Origin: Vigna angularis | Taxonomy: Eukaryota > Streptophyta > Magnoliopsida > Fabales > Fabaceae | DNA: 64,000 bases | Assembly (NCBI RefSeq): GCF_016808095.1 | Contig: NC_068980.1 | Coordinates: 5,428,501-5,492,500, forward strand | Direction: 5' to 3' | The notes under the pieces: generated by a model | Told to the model about the DNA's origin: nothing | Database searches by the model: none | Seen by the model: the letters and a program-made list of their open reading frames with translations, nothing else | Made by a program: the position numbers and the translations under genes | Shown: positions 1-14,500 of the stretch, one piece after another | Position numbering within the stretch: the first letter of the stretch is position 1 | Layout: every line of letters begins with the position of its first letter

Positions 1-68
1 ATATATATATATTTACTTGGTTTCTGGTATTAGTTTATTCTTTGGAATACCTGACGTTCTGTTTTCAG

Positions 69-910
69 GGTGCATTGTATGGATCGGTTGGCTTTGGATG
101 TGGTATTATTGGTCAAGGAATTGCAAACATGATCATGAATGCCAAAAGGTATGTCTACCCAAGATGAGTTCTGTCGTATTACTTTATTATAAAAATTCTT
201 ATTAACATTACCTCTTTTGGCTAAGTTATTTATAATACATGCTTGACTTTGTTGTTTCTTTAAATAAAGAGAGCAAATGCATATGCACAAATGCATTTTG
301 TTTCACGAGGGTGTCAGTGTCATTTTTGCTTTGATAAATTATGTAACTTTTTTTTATATTTTAAACAGGAGCATTAAGAAATCTGAAGATGACATACCCG
401 TGCCTCCTCTTCTGCAAAGTGCTGCTCTTTGGGGTATGTCTTCTCCTGAATATTTAAATTTTCTATATTTAGTCTGTTACATTTTTTTGGTTCAGTTTCT
501 TGGGTTGGCTCTGCTTATTAAGCGTCTGACTCCATTATTCTCAAAAAAGCATTTCATTTCTTGTTTCCTTGCTGCCAAGATGAACATAGACATTTGAGCT
601 TGCTTGTTGCATCATTTTCAACAAAGTGGCATTTTCATATTTTTCAACAGTGATTGAAAAGATGATGATGATGATGATTTGTAATTTGGTTTATTTGTTT
701 TGGTTCTCTTTATCAGGATTCTTCCTTACCGTGTCATCCAACACCCGTTACCAGATCATCAATGGACTAGAAAGCCTTGTTGAAGCATCTGTGGTGGCAA
801 AGAGGGTCCCTCTTGTTGCAATGGCATTCACTGTGGGTGTAAGATTTGGCAACAACATCTATGGGGGCATGCAGTTCGTAGACTGGGCAAAAAGGAGTGG
901 TGTACAATGA
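69..910 (+). CDS. RER1: RETICULATA-related protein (DUF3411), 3' part
   Basis: Only the last three visible exons lie in the window: 69-148, 369-433 and 717-910 (stop TGA 908-910), all with GT-AG borders and compatible phases. The joined peptide reads GALYGSVGFGCGIIGQGIAN, then IPVPPLLQSAALW, then FFLTVSSNTRYQIINGLE and ends FVDWAKRSGVQ. The Gly-rich membrane-like segment followed by SSNxRYQxxxGxE is characteristic of the DUF3411/RETICULATA family, plastid-envelope proteins that affect leaf mesophyll and vein patterning. The N-terminus, with any transit peptide, is upstream of the window. The symbol rests on neighbourhood: in Arabidopsis RER1 (At5g22790) sits beside the alpha-adaptin genes, as here. 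Another RETICULATA-related paralogue cannot be excluded from this C-terminal part alone. Confidence 0.88.
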
Positions 911-3471
911 CTCTCTACACTCTGCAATTTCACCTTTTTCAAAGTTTTGTCCCAAGTTGACTACAACTGAAAAAAGACTATCAAACCAAGAAGTGAAACT
1001 CCCATCATTTTTTCTTCTGCTGGGACATCTTCTTGTCATTAAAATAGGACCATACCCTCTCTTCCTGTTTTTTCTTCTTTACACTTTTTTTCACTTTCAT
1101 TCTCATCCTATGTTATGTAACTTAGTCGTGTCAGATATGTTAAGGGCAATTCAACTTCTTATAACTAGCAAACTCTTTCCTTTGGGAAAATATAATCAAT
1201 GTTGGATTGCTTGGGAATTTCATAATTTTACAGAAATTAAAATGTATTGAATTTAAATTATTTTCCAGACAAATTGTTTTATTTTTTAAATGTTTTCTTT
1301 GTATATTACAATTTAAAATTACTAAATTTTAATTTTGTTGTTTAGATAGAGTATTTTAATTGCAACAAAATATTAAATTTATTTTAAAGTTAAATGATAT
1401 TTAACAATTTAAAAATATCAGTAGATGATGATTGTTAATCTATGGCAACTGCAAGCATCTATTGTCTTATTTTTATATTTATTTTAATTCAAATTTATTA
1501 AGAATATTTTATAATTTTATTACTTGGATTATTTTTTTTGTAAATTTTTTAAGATACGTAAGAGATTCTCTTGTAAAAAGTTCTAATCAAAATTTTCTAA
1601 GAAATATTAGAAAAATAGTGATTATATTTTGTGTCAAAAATTATTTTGATAATATGTTTTGAAAAATAAATTACTAATGTTAGCTTAAAAAATTATTTGC
1701 CAACATCATTTAAATAAACTGAAAAGAAAATACCAGAATAATAAACATATAGTGAGAGTGAAGGGAACATGAAAACAATTGTTTTTTAAATTTAAATTAT
1801 GTAGTTTCAAAGAATTAAAATAATCTTAAAAAATACAAAAAAATATCTGTAAAAATACTTTATTTTATATTTTCTATTAAAATGAATCATTTTCTAAAAG
1901 TTCATCCAAACTTTTTGACAATATTATTATAACTTCATCTTCCAATAAACACTTTTTAAAATTAATTAGGACGGTGATAATTTTATACCACTTCAACATT
2001 AGAATAAAATTAATGAGTTTATCAACTAATTGTGATACTTACAAGGAAGGAAGCTTCTATTTTATTGTGGAGGTAAAGAAATTAGTAATATTAAGATAAT
2101 TTTACTTGTAGCTAGTCTCTTACTGATCATAAATAATTAAGAACATCAGCTTAAGTAAAATATATTTTTTAAATTAAAATATTTAACTTATTTTGTTAAA
2201 TTATATCATACTAATTATCTAAGTTTATTAATTCAATCATTTAAATTTTGAAGTAAAATATTCAACTGTATAATTTTTTTTCTATTAATTTTAGCCACAA
2301 AATACAATCAGCAATTATTCTCTGACCTACGGGTGATAGTTGATACATTAATGCAATTAATTTTTGTCTGCTAGCAAATAATTACACCGGCAAAAAGATG
2401 ATGAACTATTATTGTTTAAACATAAAATAGAAAAAGGTCAACAAATACATGAAAATTTTAATTGAATTTTTTTATTAAATTAAGGTTTAAATGAAAAATT
2501 TATTATTTGAAAGTAGAAAGGTTATATATAACCTTTGCTCCTGCTTATATATACAATAAGCTATCATTTTTGTTTTTTTTTCTTAATCTGACATTTGTAT
2601 TTATTACTTTCTTAGTTTGATATTTTTGTGTGTAATTTGATACATTTTTTATGTACTTAAACTATCTTATACATGTAAAATCTAAATTAAAAATGAGTTC
2701 ACCAATAAAATTAAATTAAAGTGTTTCATTGAAGAATCGTGGAGATAATTGTCCCACTTTTCAAGTTTTCTTACAAATGTATCCTTACCCTTTGTTCTCA
2801 AAACCTTTTCATATTAATATGTTAATTATAAATTATGAGGGTTACTATCAGTTAAATAACTAATTATTTAAAATGAAAAAGAAACTCAATAATAATGTTT
2901 GAAGTTTCTATTTTTATCATTTTATAAACAATTAAACAAGTACATATAAATAATATAGATTAAGTCAAGAGATATATTAGTTTTGGTATTTAAATTTTAT
3001 ATTGGTGAATGATGACCTCTGTCTCTAAATTAAAAATTTATCAATAACAGCATAACTTAATAGTTTTTTATACTAATTAAATCATATCTGTCTCTTTTAA
3101 TGTTACTTGAATCCAAATTATTTGGTGATAATATAAATTCAGAAACACTTCCCAGCACAGAATCAAACTCGTAATATGCCTTTGTATGTTAGCAGAAGAA
3201 AATTAAATTAACAATAAGAGACACACTCTGAGGGGGCCACTCCAGCTGTAAACACAATATTGTGAAGTTTGACAGCTGGGAACTTAATTGGGAACTTAAT
3301 CCAATTTGAATAGTACAATTTGTCAGAGGAAATAAACATTTATATTTTTTTAGTTCAAATATTTTTCACAAATAGATACTTTTAATTGGATCAATAATAC
3401 TCACTAGGTGTAATAAACTTTTCTCATTATTTTTTTTCTACACCTAATCTTTAACTATAAACTATATTTAT

Positions 3472-3511
<40 letters not shown>

Positions 3512-5280
3512 CGCACATGTGTGCATACTTTGTAATTTAATTTTTAAAATCAATTTCACCTAGTTAAATTGTTTGACATTAAATAATTTAGATTTAAAAT
3601 ATTATAAATTATAGGTCCATGTTTTTTTTTAAATTAATAAATAGTTAATCTCAATCTTTTCCTCTTTTCCTCACCTTAATTAGTAAAAAAATTTCATCCT
3701 TTTTTTCTCTCATAATTTCCACTCAAACCTACAAAAATAAACTAAACAATAATTACCATCTCCTTTTTTTTTTCCAATAATAATGTAGTAGATACAAACA
3801 CATTGTTAATTGAAGACGTCTATTTTAAAACTTTTTAATGCATAGGTAAGGTAATTAAATAATATCTTATTTTTTAAATAAAATTTAAGTTATTTTATAA
3901 AATTAAAAACAAACTCTCAAAATGTTATAATGAATTATATTTTTGGTGCACGTATGAAATGGTTTTTTGCTTTAATTTGACTTGAATTTTGTCCATAATT
4001 ATTATAGTTTAAAAAAAATAATTATTTTGTAGTATACATGTTTGATCACTGATTTTATAATTATTTTTTATTTTAATAATTTTCATAATATTTAATTTTT
4101 TAATTATGTTTTTTTATATTTTATTATTATAAAAAGTGTATAAATAAAAGACCCAAGAGATTTTATATAACGAAAGTGTACCATTTTGTTAACTTATTTT
4201 ATTGTGGTCTTATAGAAAAGGAAAACCTATAATTGAAATAAAAACAAAAAGAACTTGATTTTATTTTAATGATACACAGCTGAATGCTCCATGAGTAAAA
4301 TATTGTACAAAAATATCAAAATAGCAAGACATTAAATAAAGTAATGCTGAATTAAAAGACATAATTAAAAGGAATTACACAATGTATTAACTCAATTAGT
4401 GACCTAGTTGGAATAAGGTACCTAGGAAATGTGGTACAGCATATGATTCCAATTTCAATAGTAGGAGGACAAATATGACTTTGGGTTTTTGACCCTTCCC
4501 ACCTATGATTGACTTACACACTAAAGGCAAAAGAGAGAGAATAAATATCATGATCATGAAGGAGAAAACAAGACAACACATGAAAAAAAAAAACTAATTT
4601 CTTAAAGGAAATGATGAAATAAAACACTGAACATATGATTTTTTTCTTGTTGAGAAAAAGAAAGAAACAAAAGACAGAACTAAGTTGGTACTGGAAACTT
4701 GTTTGGAAACTATGTTAAAAATGAAATAATAGTGTGAATAATTAAATATATAACTATTGATTTTTATTTTAAACTTAAAAAATCACATTTGAAGAGTGAA
4801 GTGAGCACACTGCAAAATAGTTGTGAATGATAGTATTATTTTTATAACTATTAAACACAATTATATATGTAAAATTGAAACTCAAATTTCAATTAAATGG
4901 AAACAATAAAAAAATTTCAACTCAAAGGTATTTAATAATGTTAAAAACTCTCTGGTCTAACACTTTTTAATAATTTTAATTTGTTTGTTTTTGACAGCTA
5001 GAGTTAAAATTGATTAAAAACTGTGTATCTGGGATTGGAATGATAAAAGATCCTTGAATAGGTTGTGTAACCTACAAACTTGGTCATTTAAAATAGATTT
5101 TAATTAATTTAAGAGATATGTTTAGAAAATGTTTTAATAATTGTCATGATTTAATGACAAAGAAAAGTCCAAGGGTAAAAAAAGCAGAAAATGATGGAAC
5201 AGGAAATTGGTAAAATGGTATGAAAATGGAAAATAAAAGGTGGTTTCAGCAGTGTTAGAAGGCTTTTTCAATTTCCTTCA
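911..5280. other. 3' UTR of the RER1-like gene, then AT-rich intergenic DNA
   Basis: The first 250-300 bases after the stop are T-rich and probably the 3' UTR. The rest is very AT-rich with no convincing coding frame on either strand. A (TA)n run lies at 3476-3508. A 61-codon minus-strand frame near 4396-4581 has no recognisable domain and was not called. No RNA gene or complete transposon was recognised. Confidence 0.6.
3476..3508. repeat. (AT)n microsatellite
   Basis: Uninterrupted AT dinucleotides, about 16 units, in intergenic DNA. Confidence 0.95.
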
Positions 5281-5286
5281 GTCCAC

Positions 5287-5309
5287 CTTCTCTCTCTCTT
5301 TCTCTCTCC
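5287..5309 (+). promoter_or_regulatory. CT-rich tract in the presumed 5' UTR of alpha-adaptin
   Basis: A TTCTCTCTCTCTTTCTCTC-type pyrimidine run lies about 200 bases before the alpha-adaptin ATG. Such Y-patches are common around plant core promoters and 5' UTRs. No clear TATA box was assigned, so the transcription start is not fixed. Confidence 0.4.
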
Positions 5310-5510
5310 TTGGAACTGTTTTTTGGCTCTAGATCAACCGTAACATACAACTGAATTGTTTCTCCTACTCAGGTTTTTCATTTGTGTTTCTGCAATTTGG
5401 AGCTGAAGATCAACGACCGTTCAAAATTCGCGTTGGATCGGATCGAATCTGTAACCGAATAGAGTTTGGAGATCTGAAGAGAAGAGAGGGATCTGTGAGC
5501 GCCATAGGTG

Positions 5511-8500
5511 ATGGCGATGTCGGGGATGCGAGGGCTCTCCGTTTTCATAAGCGATATTCGCAATTGTCAGAACAAGGAGCAGGAGAGGCTTCGCGTGGAC
5601 AAGGAACTCGGCAACATACGCACGCGCTTCAAAAATGAGAAGGTTCGCTTAGGGTTTATTTTCTCCTTTCAGCTTTTCTGCTTAGTTCCTGGTGGCTGGT
5701 TCTGTTGCTCGAGGTTTTGTCTCCCTGACTCAATTGGTTGTTATCACTCTGAGGCAGTGGAAACCTAGAAAATTGATATTGATGACCTCTTTAGTAGTGT
5801 CGGTATTGGTGTTTAAAATTGATAGAGGGAAATTAGGTAGAAATGAGTTGGACTTTAGTGGGTTTGATACGTCTGGACATGACATTTTTACTGGTTTACT
5901 GTTATGTGAAAAACCAAGGTTGTCGTGATTGATAGCTTAGTGGTGGATGAGTATGTGGAAATATTTGCAGTAAGCTGAAATTATAGGGGTTATTATGTTC
6001 TGTTTACTTCTAATAATGTCCCTTTGGCTACAACATTGAAGATGACATAGAATGGCAGCTGGTACCGAACTAGCTCATGTGTAGATATTTATATGCTAGA
6101 AGGCCAGATCTTTTCAGTTTGCACAGATTAGTAGATCTAGTACATTGCAAGTAGCATAGATTATTTCTGAAATAACTTCTGGTATCCATTTTGTTACTCT
6201 GGCAAAGAAGTCATATAATGATAGATTACAAAATTCCTCTTTGGATCCATACGGTAGGAATTGACTACAAATATGCTGTAATTTGTTCAACTATTATATT
6301 ACATTTGTGGTCAGAGTTTGTTATGTGTTTTATAGACTCTATAGGTGCATCTATCTTTCTGAGTTAATTTCAGGAAGTTCCAATCTAGAAGATTGTTAAA
6401 ATTTGCTACTGCATAAAATCAAGTGGAAAGTTGGATGAGTCTGGTGTTGTTTCCACAATGATTTGTACAATTTGGGTTTAAGCCGTAACTTAATTCCTGA
6501 TGAATACAATACGGGAACTAAATCCTGAAAAGCTAGAATGAAAATACGGTATTCTCCATGTTAATTAGTTAGAGAATAGATATTCAACATTGGAACTGGC
6601 AACCCAATTTCATTTGGTTTATCCTACTACCTTTTAGCATTCTACCTTAACTAAGATATAGTCTATCGATGGATGGAGAGATTCCCTAGATTAACTAATA
6701 CTCAATTCTTGCCACATCAATTCTCTTTAGTTTTTAAAACCTAATTATTTTTTTCTTGAATTCTAAGAAGAATAAAGAAGACATTGATGATTTATAGAGT
6801 CTATGTTACTCACAAAAAATCCCACTCAACACTATTTTTAGAAAATTAATGATTATGGTAATTTTTGCATGTTCTTATGCAGGTCATATATAAATTTTGC
6901 ATTCTCCTAACAACCCACAAGTTTGTAAATGGCCAATTCAGTATCATTAACTCTAGCACTCAATTGAATAGAAAGAAAGAAACTTAAACTAAATCAAAGG
7001 AATCCAAATAAATCATCATTCAGACCAAGCTGTCTTCATTCTAACAGAAAATTATCGATCATAAATAATGGAAGAAAACAATAAAATTGTAAATTTATAT
7101 CATTTTTGATTGTGACTTTTCCCTTGGAACTTTCCAGTCTTCTTCTAACATGAAGCACAAATTCTGTTTATGCAAGCTCCCTATTTGACAAGTCTCTATA
7201 AAATGTCATTTATGTTAGGTGGGAGTCATTTTTCCTGATTTTTTTTTTTGGATTTTTGGTGCTCTAATCCTTCTAGGCCTATAGCTCCTTAATTTTTGGA
7301 TAAGGAGATGGTTTGTTTGATTCTCTCCAGCTGACTCACAGTCACATGCATATCTGTATGTTTCCAGAAATGTGGGGCCCTGAATCCACTTTTGTAGTAG
7401 AAATTGATGGTCTATGATTCTGAGCATTGCAATGTCATTGCCGACTAGTAAAGTAAAACATGTAATATTGATTATTTATTATGAACAGTACCCAATGATG
7501 GAATTTCACTTTACCATCACCTTCACTGAGTTATGACCTTGTTTTTAAATATGAGGAACCTTTTACATTAAAGAGCTCTTCTAGCAATTGGACTGTGGTA
7601 TTGGATGCAGAAGATTGTTGTTTGACTTTTGTCTTTGCTGCACAACTGCTTCTTGGGATTTACTTTTGTCCTTGCCAACGTTGTTCTTACTTACCACTCT
7701 AATGGTGCCTATGGTTTTTATAATAAACTGTCATTTTTTTTGGCTCAAATGGTATCATAAATATAATTCACACCAGAGGGTTTCGGAACTATTTATCGAC
7801 TAATTGATATTCTTTCTTTCTCTGTCACAATTGCAACTCCTGGAGCCAAATTGTGTCCTGAAATCTGTTTTATTTGGTCTTCCTTCTATATTTGTTGTTT
7901 TGAATATTTTTTCCTTATATATCTGTTAAACTACCCTTTTAATTATAGAAAAGTGAGTTTCTCAAATTTTTTTTTTTATTTTTCAAATCCTTTATTTTTA
8001 TTTATTTTGTTGACTTTCTTCTTTTAGAGAAGCAGGGTTTTCAAATTTTTGTTTTCCCTTTCCAAAGCTGTCTTTATCTAACTGCGTTGGTTTGTTTACC
8101 ATTTCTTGATAATTTAGCTTCTTTATATTATTCCAGTTTTTCCAGAAAGTAAAATATATCTACTCATCTATTACTCAAGTTCCATTTGTTCTTGCTGTTG
8201 TTTGAAACAACTTGTGAATGGCTCTATTTAATTTTTTTACTTTTGGTTCTGCTTTAGGCTTTGACTCCATACGAGAAAAAGAAATATGTTTGGAAAATGC
8301 TTTATATATACATGCTTGGCTATGATGTGGATTTTGGTCACATGGAGGCTGTTTCTCTTATATCTGCCCCAAAGTATCCTGAAAAACAGGTATTTTGTTC
8401 TCCTTCGTGATGCCGTTTTGTAATGTTTTGTTACTCTCTCAACATATAGATTACTCCATTGTTTTAGAGCGTTGTTTCAGTTTCAATTCATTTACATGTT

Positions 8501-11500
8501 TACCTAGCAGAGAAAATATCTGTAGACTGTGAAGAAGGAATTCTAATATCATCATAAATGACTGCAGGTCGGATACATTGTAACTTCAAGTTTGCTTAAT
8601 GAAAATCATGACTTTCTCAGGTTGGCTATAAATACAGTGCGCAATGATATCATTGGTCGTAATGAAACCTTCCAGTGTCTAGCATTGACTATGGTATGGT
8701 AATACCTTTCCTGGACTTGCACGTCATGTTAATCATTTAATGATAACAAACATTTCTTTTAGTATCGTAAAAGGTATTAACTAGAAGTCTTTGAGCAAGT
8801 TTTTTGCAATTTGTGGTGGACTTTCTCACCTAATTATTTTACTATTTTCTGCTGATCATGTTCCATTAAAAACTTTTACTTGTTAATATGAACCTTCAAT
8901 GATTATATAAGTTATAAACCAATAAAGTATTCACATTAGATGACTATTTATGCTTTTTTCTTTACCATTATGGTTTCAATGTATGTGACCAAAAGGGTTA
9001 TCCTGTAGGTTGGAAATATTGGTGGGAGAGAATTTGCTGAGTCCTTAGCACCTGACGTGCAAAAGTTGCTGGTAAGAAAGTATTTCATTAATCATTAAAT
9101 AGGTGGATTTATTGGAAAATATTGATCTTAACTGCATTTGTGATCTAGATATCAAGCAGTTGCAGACCACTCGTCAGAAAAAAAGCTGCATTGTGTTTGC
9201 TACGTCTGTACAGGAAAAATCCTGATGTTGTTAATGTAGATGGATGGTAAATCTCAATGTAATTATGCTAGTATACACTTTTTTCTGTATGGCTTTTCTT
9301 CAAAGAGCTTATTTCTCAATCTTCTGCCTTAAGGGCGGATCGGATGGCACAACTTTTGGATGAACGAGATCTTGGTGTTTTGACATCTTCTATGAGCCTT
9401 CTTGTTGCATTGGTATCAAACAACCACGAGGCATACTGGAGTTGTCTTCCCAAGTGTATCAAAATTTTAGAGCGGCTTGCTAGGAACCTGGATATCCCTC
9501 AAGAATACACTTACTATGGTATCCCGTCTCCCTGGCTTCAGGTTTGTGAATTTTTCTTTTCCTAAAATATGTATTTTTCAATTGGCTTTGATTTAGGGAA
9601 GGTTTTCAAATTCTTTCAGCTTGTTTGCTTTCATCGAGAACCAAAAGTGTTGAAGTAAATTTTTTTGTTTTATCCAGCACACAAACCTTTTATTCTCTTA
9701 CTAATTTTTACTTAATGTAGGTCAAAACAATGAGGGCTCTTCAATATTTTCCTACAATTGAAGATCCTAATGCCAGAAGGTCACTGTTTGAGGTTTGTCA
9801 GATCACATTGAAATTGTCCAAAACATTTGTTTAGTTAATAGTTTTACCGAGCCTTGATCTATCATTTCAGGTCTTACAAAGGATACTGATGGGAACTGAT
9901 GTTGTAAAAAATGTGAACAAAAATAATGCATCCCATGCTGTTCTTTTTGAAGCCCTTGCTCTGGTATGTTTATTGTGCTATACTATATTTTAAAGAAAAA
10001 ACCATATTTTTGTTCTTTAAACTGATCACTGTATATGGCATTAATCTGCATTTATAAATAATATTCCAATAATTATGAATGTTAACCGAAACCATTGCAA
10101 AGTAGGCCTTGGCCCCAACTTTTGTTGTATATACTTTTTTCTTCTCTTTCTCCATATTTGATTGGTTGTCTTCATTTCTATCCATAGATCTGCATGCACA
10201 TCTTTATAAGAATGCTTATAGTTTGAATTTGGGGGTTCTATAGTTGTCCTTAATTCTTCATATAGAGATTCATGTAGTGAATTTGGTGGCGGTTACTCCC
10301 CTCCAAATTTAGGCAAAGGATTTTTTTTCTCACAATGAGATGTAGTAGTTATTGTCTCTATTCTGATTTCCCTCTTCAGGTGATGCATCTTGATGCCGAA
10401 AAAGAGATGATGTCTCAATGCGTGGCTCTTCTTGGAAAATTTATTGCTGTCCGTGAACCAAACATCCGGTATCTTGGCTTGGTAAGTTGGGGCGCACATT
10501 TGCTTAATGCACATTTCTCTTCTTTTTTTCTGTTTGAAAGGAGGGGCCAAAGTTGCATGCCCAATTTTCTGTGGTAGATGTCATTGTATCACACTTTAGA
10601 AGGCTTTGGTGGTATTGGTTGGTTGTCATAATGTAATGTTGCAGTTCATAAAATATATGCTATTGCGGTGCAGGAGAATATGACTAGAATGTTGATGGTT
10701 ACTGATATACAAGATATCATAAAAAGACATCAAGCTCAGATTATTACCTCATTGAAAGATCCTGACATCAGGTTAAATGTGCTATCCTATATGTTAACAT
10801 CATTTTTCCCGTATATATCATCACTGAATTATTTGCATTCGGAATCCAGTCTTTACTTATTGGTAGCATATATGTCTTCGTGTATACATAAAGTGGGCTA
10901 ATTAAATATAAGATGTCAATTCATCGATTCACTCTGATTATATTCCTTCCGACCTTCCTAAAAATTTAGATGAATTGAGATCAAAACACTTTCTTTTCAA
11001 GATCTTGGTTTTACTTTTTTCTTTTCCTGTTAATGAGTAGATTATATATTATTTTATGTTTTGCAAAAATGCTACCTGTACGTGAAGGTTGATACTGTTT
11101 ACGAAACTAGTTTCTCTTAAAATTTACAAGTGCATTAAGATGAAAAGTTGATACAAAGCATATTCCCTAATTCTCAATGCCAATTTTTATTAAATCTAGA
11201 TTTTTTAACTGCATCTATTTACATGCAGTATTCGGAGGCGTGCTCTAGATTTGCTTTATGGCATGTGTGATGTTTCAAATGCAAAGGATATAGTTGAAGA
11301 ACTACTGCAGGTATGCAACTAGGTCCAAACTAATTCATGTAATTTGAAAATATATTGTAATGTAAACTCTACCACCTTCTCAACAGCCCCCTCATGATAC
11401 AATAAACAAATGAAATGATCTAGCTATTAACTGGGTACATTTAATTATTAGTTTGCGATTTCAAATTTTTTGTAGTATCTCAGCACAGCAGAGTTTGCAA

Positions 11501-14500
11501 TGCGTGAGGAATTGTCACTTAAAGCGGCTATTCTAGCTGAGAAGTTTGCACCAGACCTTTCATGGTAATGTAATTGAACCTACTAAAGAAGTAAAGAATA
11601 GCGCTGTTACTGTAGCAAACAATCTCATCATTGATCCTCTTGATATGTAACTCCTGAGTTGCTCGTAAAGGTTACTTTCATACGGAATAGCATATAATGA
11701 AATGAATTCTTAAAAAAAAAGTGCAGTATATAGTTCCTTATTCTTATCACTAATAAATCTAGGACAACAATTCAGCTATTTTAGATGGGCAAATAAACAG
11801 ATAGTTTGCCCTGATCTTGAAGAAAATACCCCAATAGGCTCGAGTGCAAAGTCCCCAAGTGTCTTCGTGTGACCCCATGATTAATTGAGAGTGGTTTCAT
11901 TATCATACATGTGATGGATTCTTTTTATCAAAAATTAAAAATTCAGTATAATCGAAGAGATATACTTGTTTACTTATCTTTTGTTTGGATCCATTGATGT
12001 GTCCTTTCATCTTTTTGTGGCTTGTTTTCTGTTTTTTTTTGGAGGATGACCAGTATTCAACTTTTTCACCTGACTTTTTTTTCATGAAAAATCTACTGGA
12101 GAAAAGGACTATATAACTATAAAATTCAAAATAATAGCCAACCTGTTTAATTTCAATCAAAAATTTTCTGATGCAAATATAGGCAATTAATTTAGAAATT
12201 AGTAGGGACAGCTTAGAGAAACTGCTAGATTGCGTTCTTTATGAACATGTGAGATGAACATCAATAATTTCTCAACATTTTTCTGTAACTGTGAAGTGAT
12301 TGCAAGACTTTGTTTATATAATTTTGTTCAGTATTTGTAGAATAGAAACAGTAAATCTGTCACCCCATTCCCTCAATAAAAAATCCGTAGTTATCTTAGA
12401 TCTTATTGTTGATGTAATATGCACATTGATATCATGCCATCCTTTTTATACAGGTACGTTGATGTAATTCTTCAATTAATTGACAAGGCTGGAGATTTTG
12501 TTAGTGATGATATATGGTTTCGGGTGGTGCAGTTTGTTACAAACAATGAAGATTTACAGGTATGATTGGAACTTGTGGTGACTATGATACTGCTCCCTAA
12601 TATACAAAACATTCACTGGGCATTTGATGTCTTTTTCAGCCTTATGCTGCGGCAAAAGCGCGAGAGTATCTTGACAAACCTGCTATACACGAGACAATGG
12701 TTAAGGTTTGTATTTTGTTACCATTCTTTAATTATCTGTTACTAGTTTGTATGGACGATATTTTTGCATAGTTCTACTTGTTGAAGAGGGTTTTTAAATT
12801 GTAAAATGGGTAAGAAATATTTAATTATATTAGAGAAAAACAGCGACATTTTTGTGAAGTGGTTCCTTTAACTGGAACTTCCATAATCTCTTACAGAATA
12901 TGATGAATGCTGATAAGTGTTTCTTGCTGTTATTTTGGATTTTATGTAGTATTTTACTTTAAATTGATTTGTTTGCAAATCAAAGTTTTTAAATAATTTA
13001 TATCTTGATTTATTCACTATGAGAAAGCAGGTATTTATTTAATTTCTATCTCATGTGAATACACTTCAACAGGTCAGTGCATACATCCTTGGAGAGTTTG
13101 GACACCTTCTAGCCAGACGACCTGGATGCAGTCCAAAGGAAATATTTGGCATTATACATGAGAAGCTTCCTACTGTATCGTAAGGAGAATCACACTCTAC
13201 TTCATTTAATTTTCAGTTGAAATCCATTTTTTTCAAGATACCTTACAGGGATGTGCTTTATATTCAGGACTTCTACTATTTCTATTCTTTTGTCTACATA
13301 TGCTAAAATTCTGATGCACAGTCAACCACCAGACCCTGAATTACAAAATCAGATATGGACAATATTTAAGAAGTGAGATTGACCTCTTCAGTGCTCAATT
13401 TCTTATTACTATGGTTTTTCATGAGGCCATAGGTTCTTCTAACCCATTTGCTCATGTTTAGATATGAAAGCTCAATTGAAGTTGAAATACAGCAAAGAGC
13501 TGTCGAATATTTTGCATTGAGTAGAAAAGGTGCAGCTCTAATGGACATATTGGCCGAAATGCCTAAATTCCCCGAACGACAGGTTTTCTTGCAATATTGA
13601 TTCAGAGACAACTTGTTTGAAATTTGCATTATCACTTATGACATACACTCATGGATTTTCTACTCTTTTTCAAATTCAGTCTGCTTTGATTAAAAAGGCT
13701 GAAGACACTGAAGTTGACACTGCAGAACAAAGTGCCATAAGGTTACGAGCTCAACAGCTATCTCAAACATCAAATGCTTTGGTTGTAACAGAACAAAGTC
13801 ATGCTAATGGAACTCCTCCTGGTGGCCAACTTAGCCTTGTAAAAATTCCCAGCATGAGCAGTAATGTGGTTAGTTGTTCGCTCTGCTTTGTGTATCTTCA
13901 CAAATGATTTTGGTCAACATTATTTCATCTTTAACTGTATAATTGTTCGTCCTATTGCTTAGTTTGACACCTGTTATTTTCTAAACAGGATGATACCTCA
14001 GCAGATGGAAGATTATCCCAGGAAAATGGGACTTTGAGTAAAGTAGATTCTCAACCTCCTTCAGGAGATTTCCTTGGTGATCTCTTGGGTCCATTGGCTA
14101 TTGAAGGCCCTCCCAGTATCAATATCCACACTCGGTCAAGCTCTAATTCAGGATTGGAAGGAACTGTGGTTGAAGCCACAGCCATAGTACCTGCTGGAGA
14201 ACAGACCAATTCGGTGCAGGTACCTTGCATTAACTATTAATTTAGTCTTTTGCTTAACCGGCTGTGCTAACTGAATACTAATGCAAAACATTGGATATGG
14301 TTTTTTATTATATTTTCTGCATCTTATATTTTTCTACGTTAATTATTGTTGATGATGAACCACACTCATTGCAAAACTTTCTAGTACAAATGCAAATTTA
14401 GGCCATGTAACAATTACTTTTTCACTAGACTCTGTTTGCTACTGTTCGACATTAGAAGGATAAAATAACTGGTGGTCATTGGAATATAACTTGCACCTTT

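Noticed and set aside
4396..4581. 61-codon minus-strand frame
   Set aside because: Hydrophobic low-complexity sequence in AT-rich DNA without promoter, domain or splice support.
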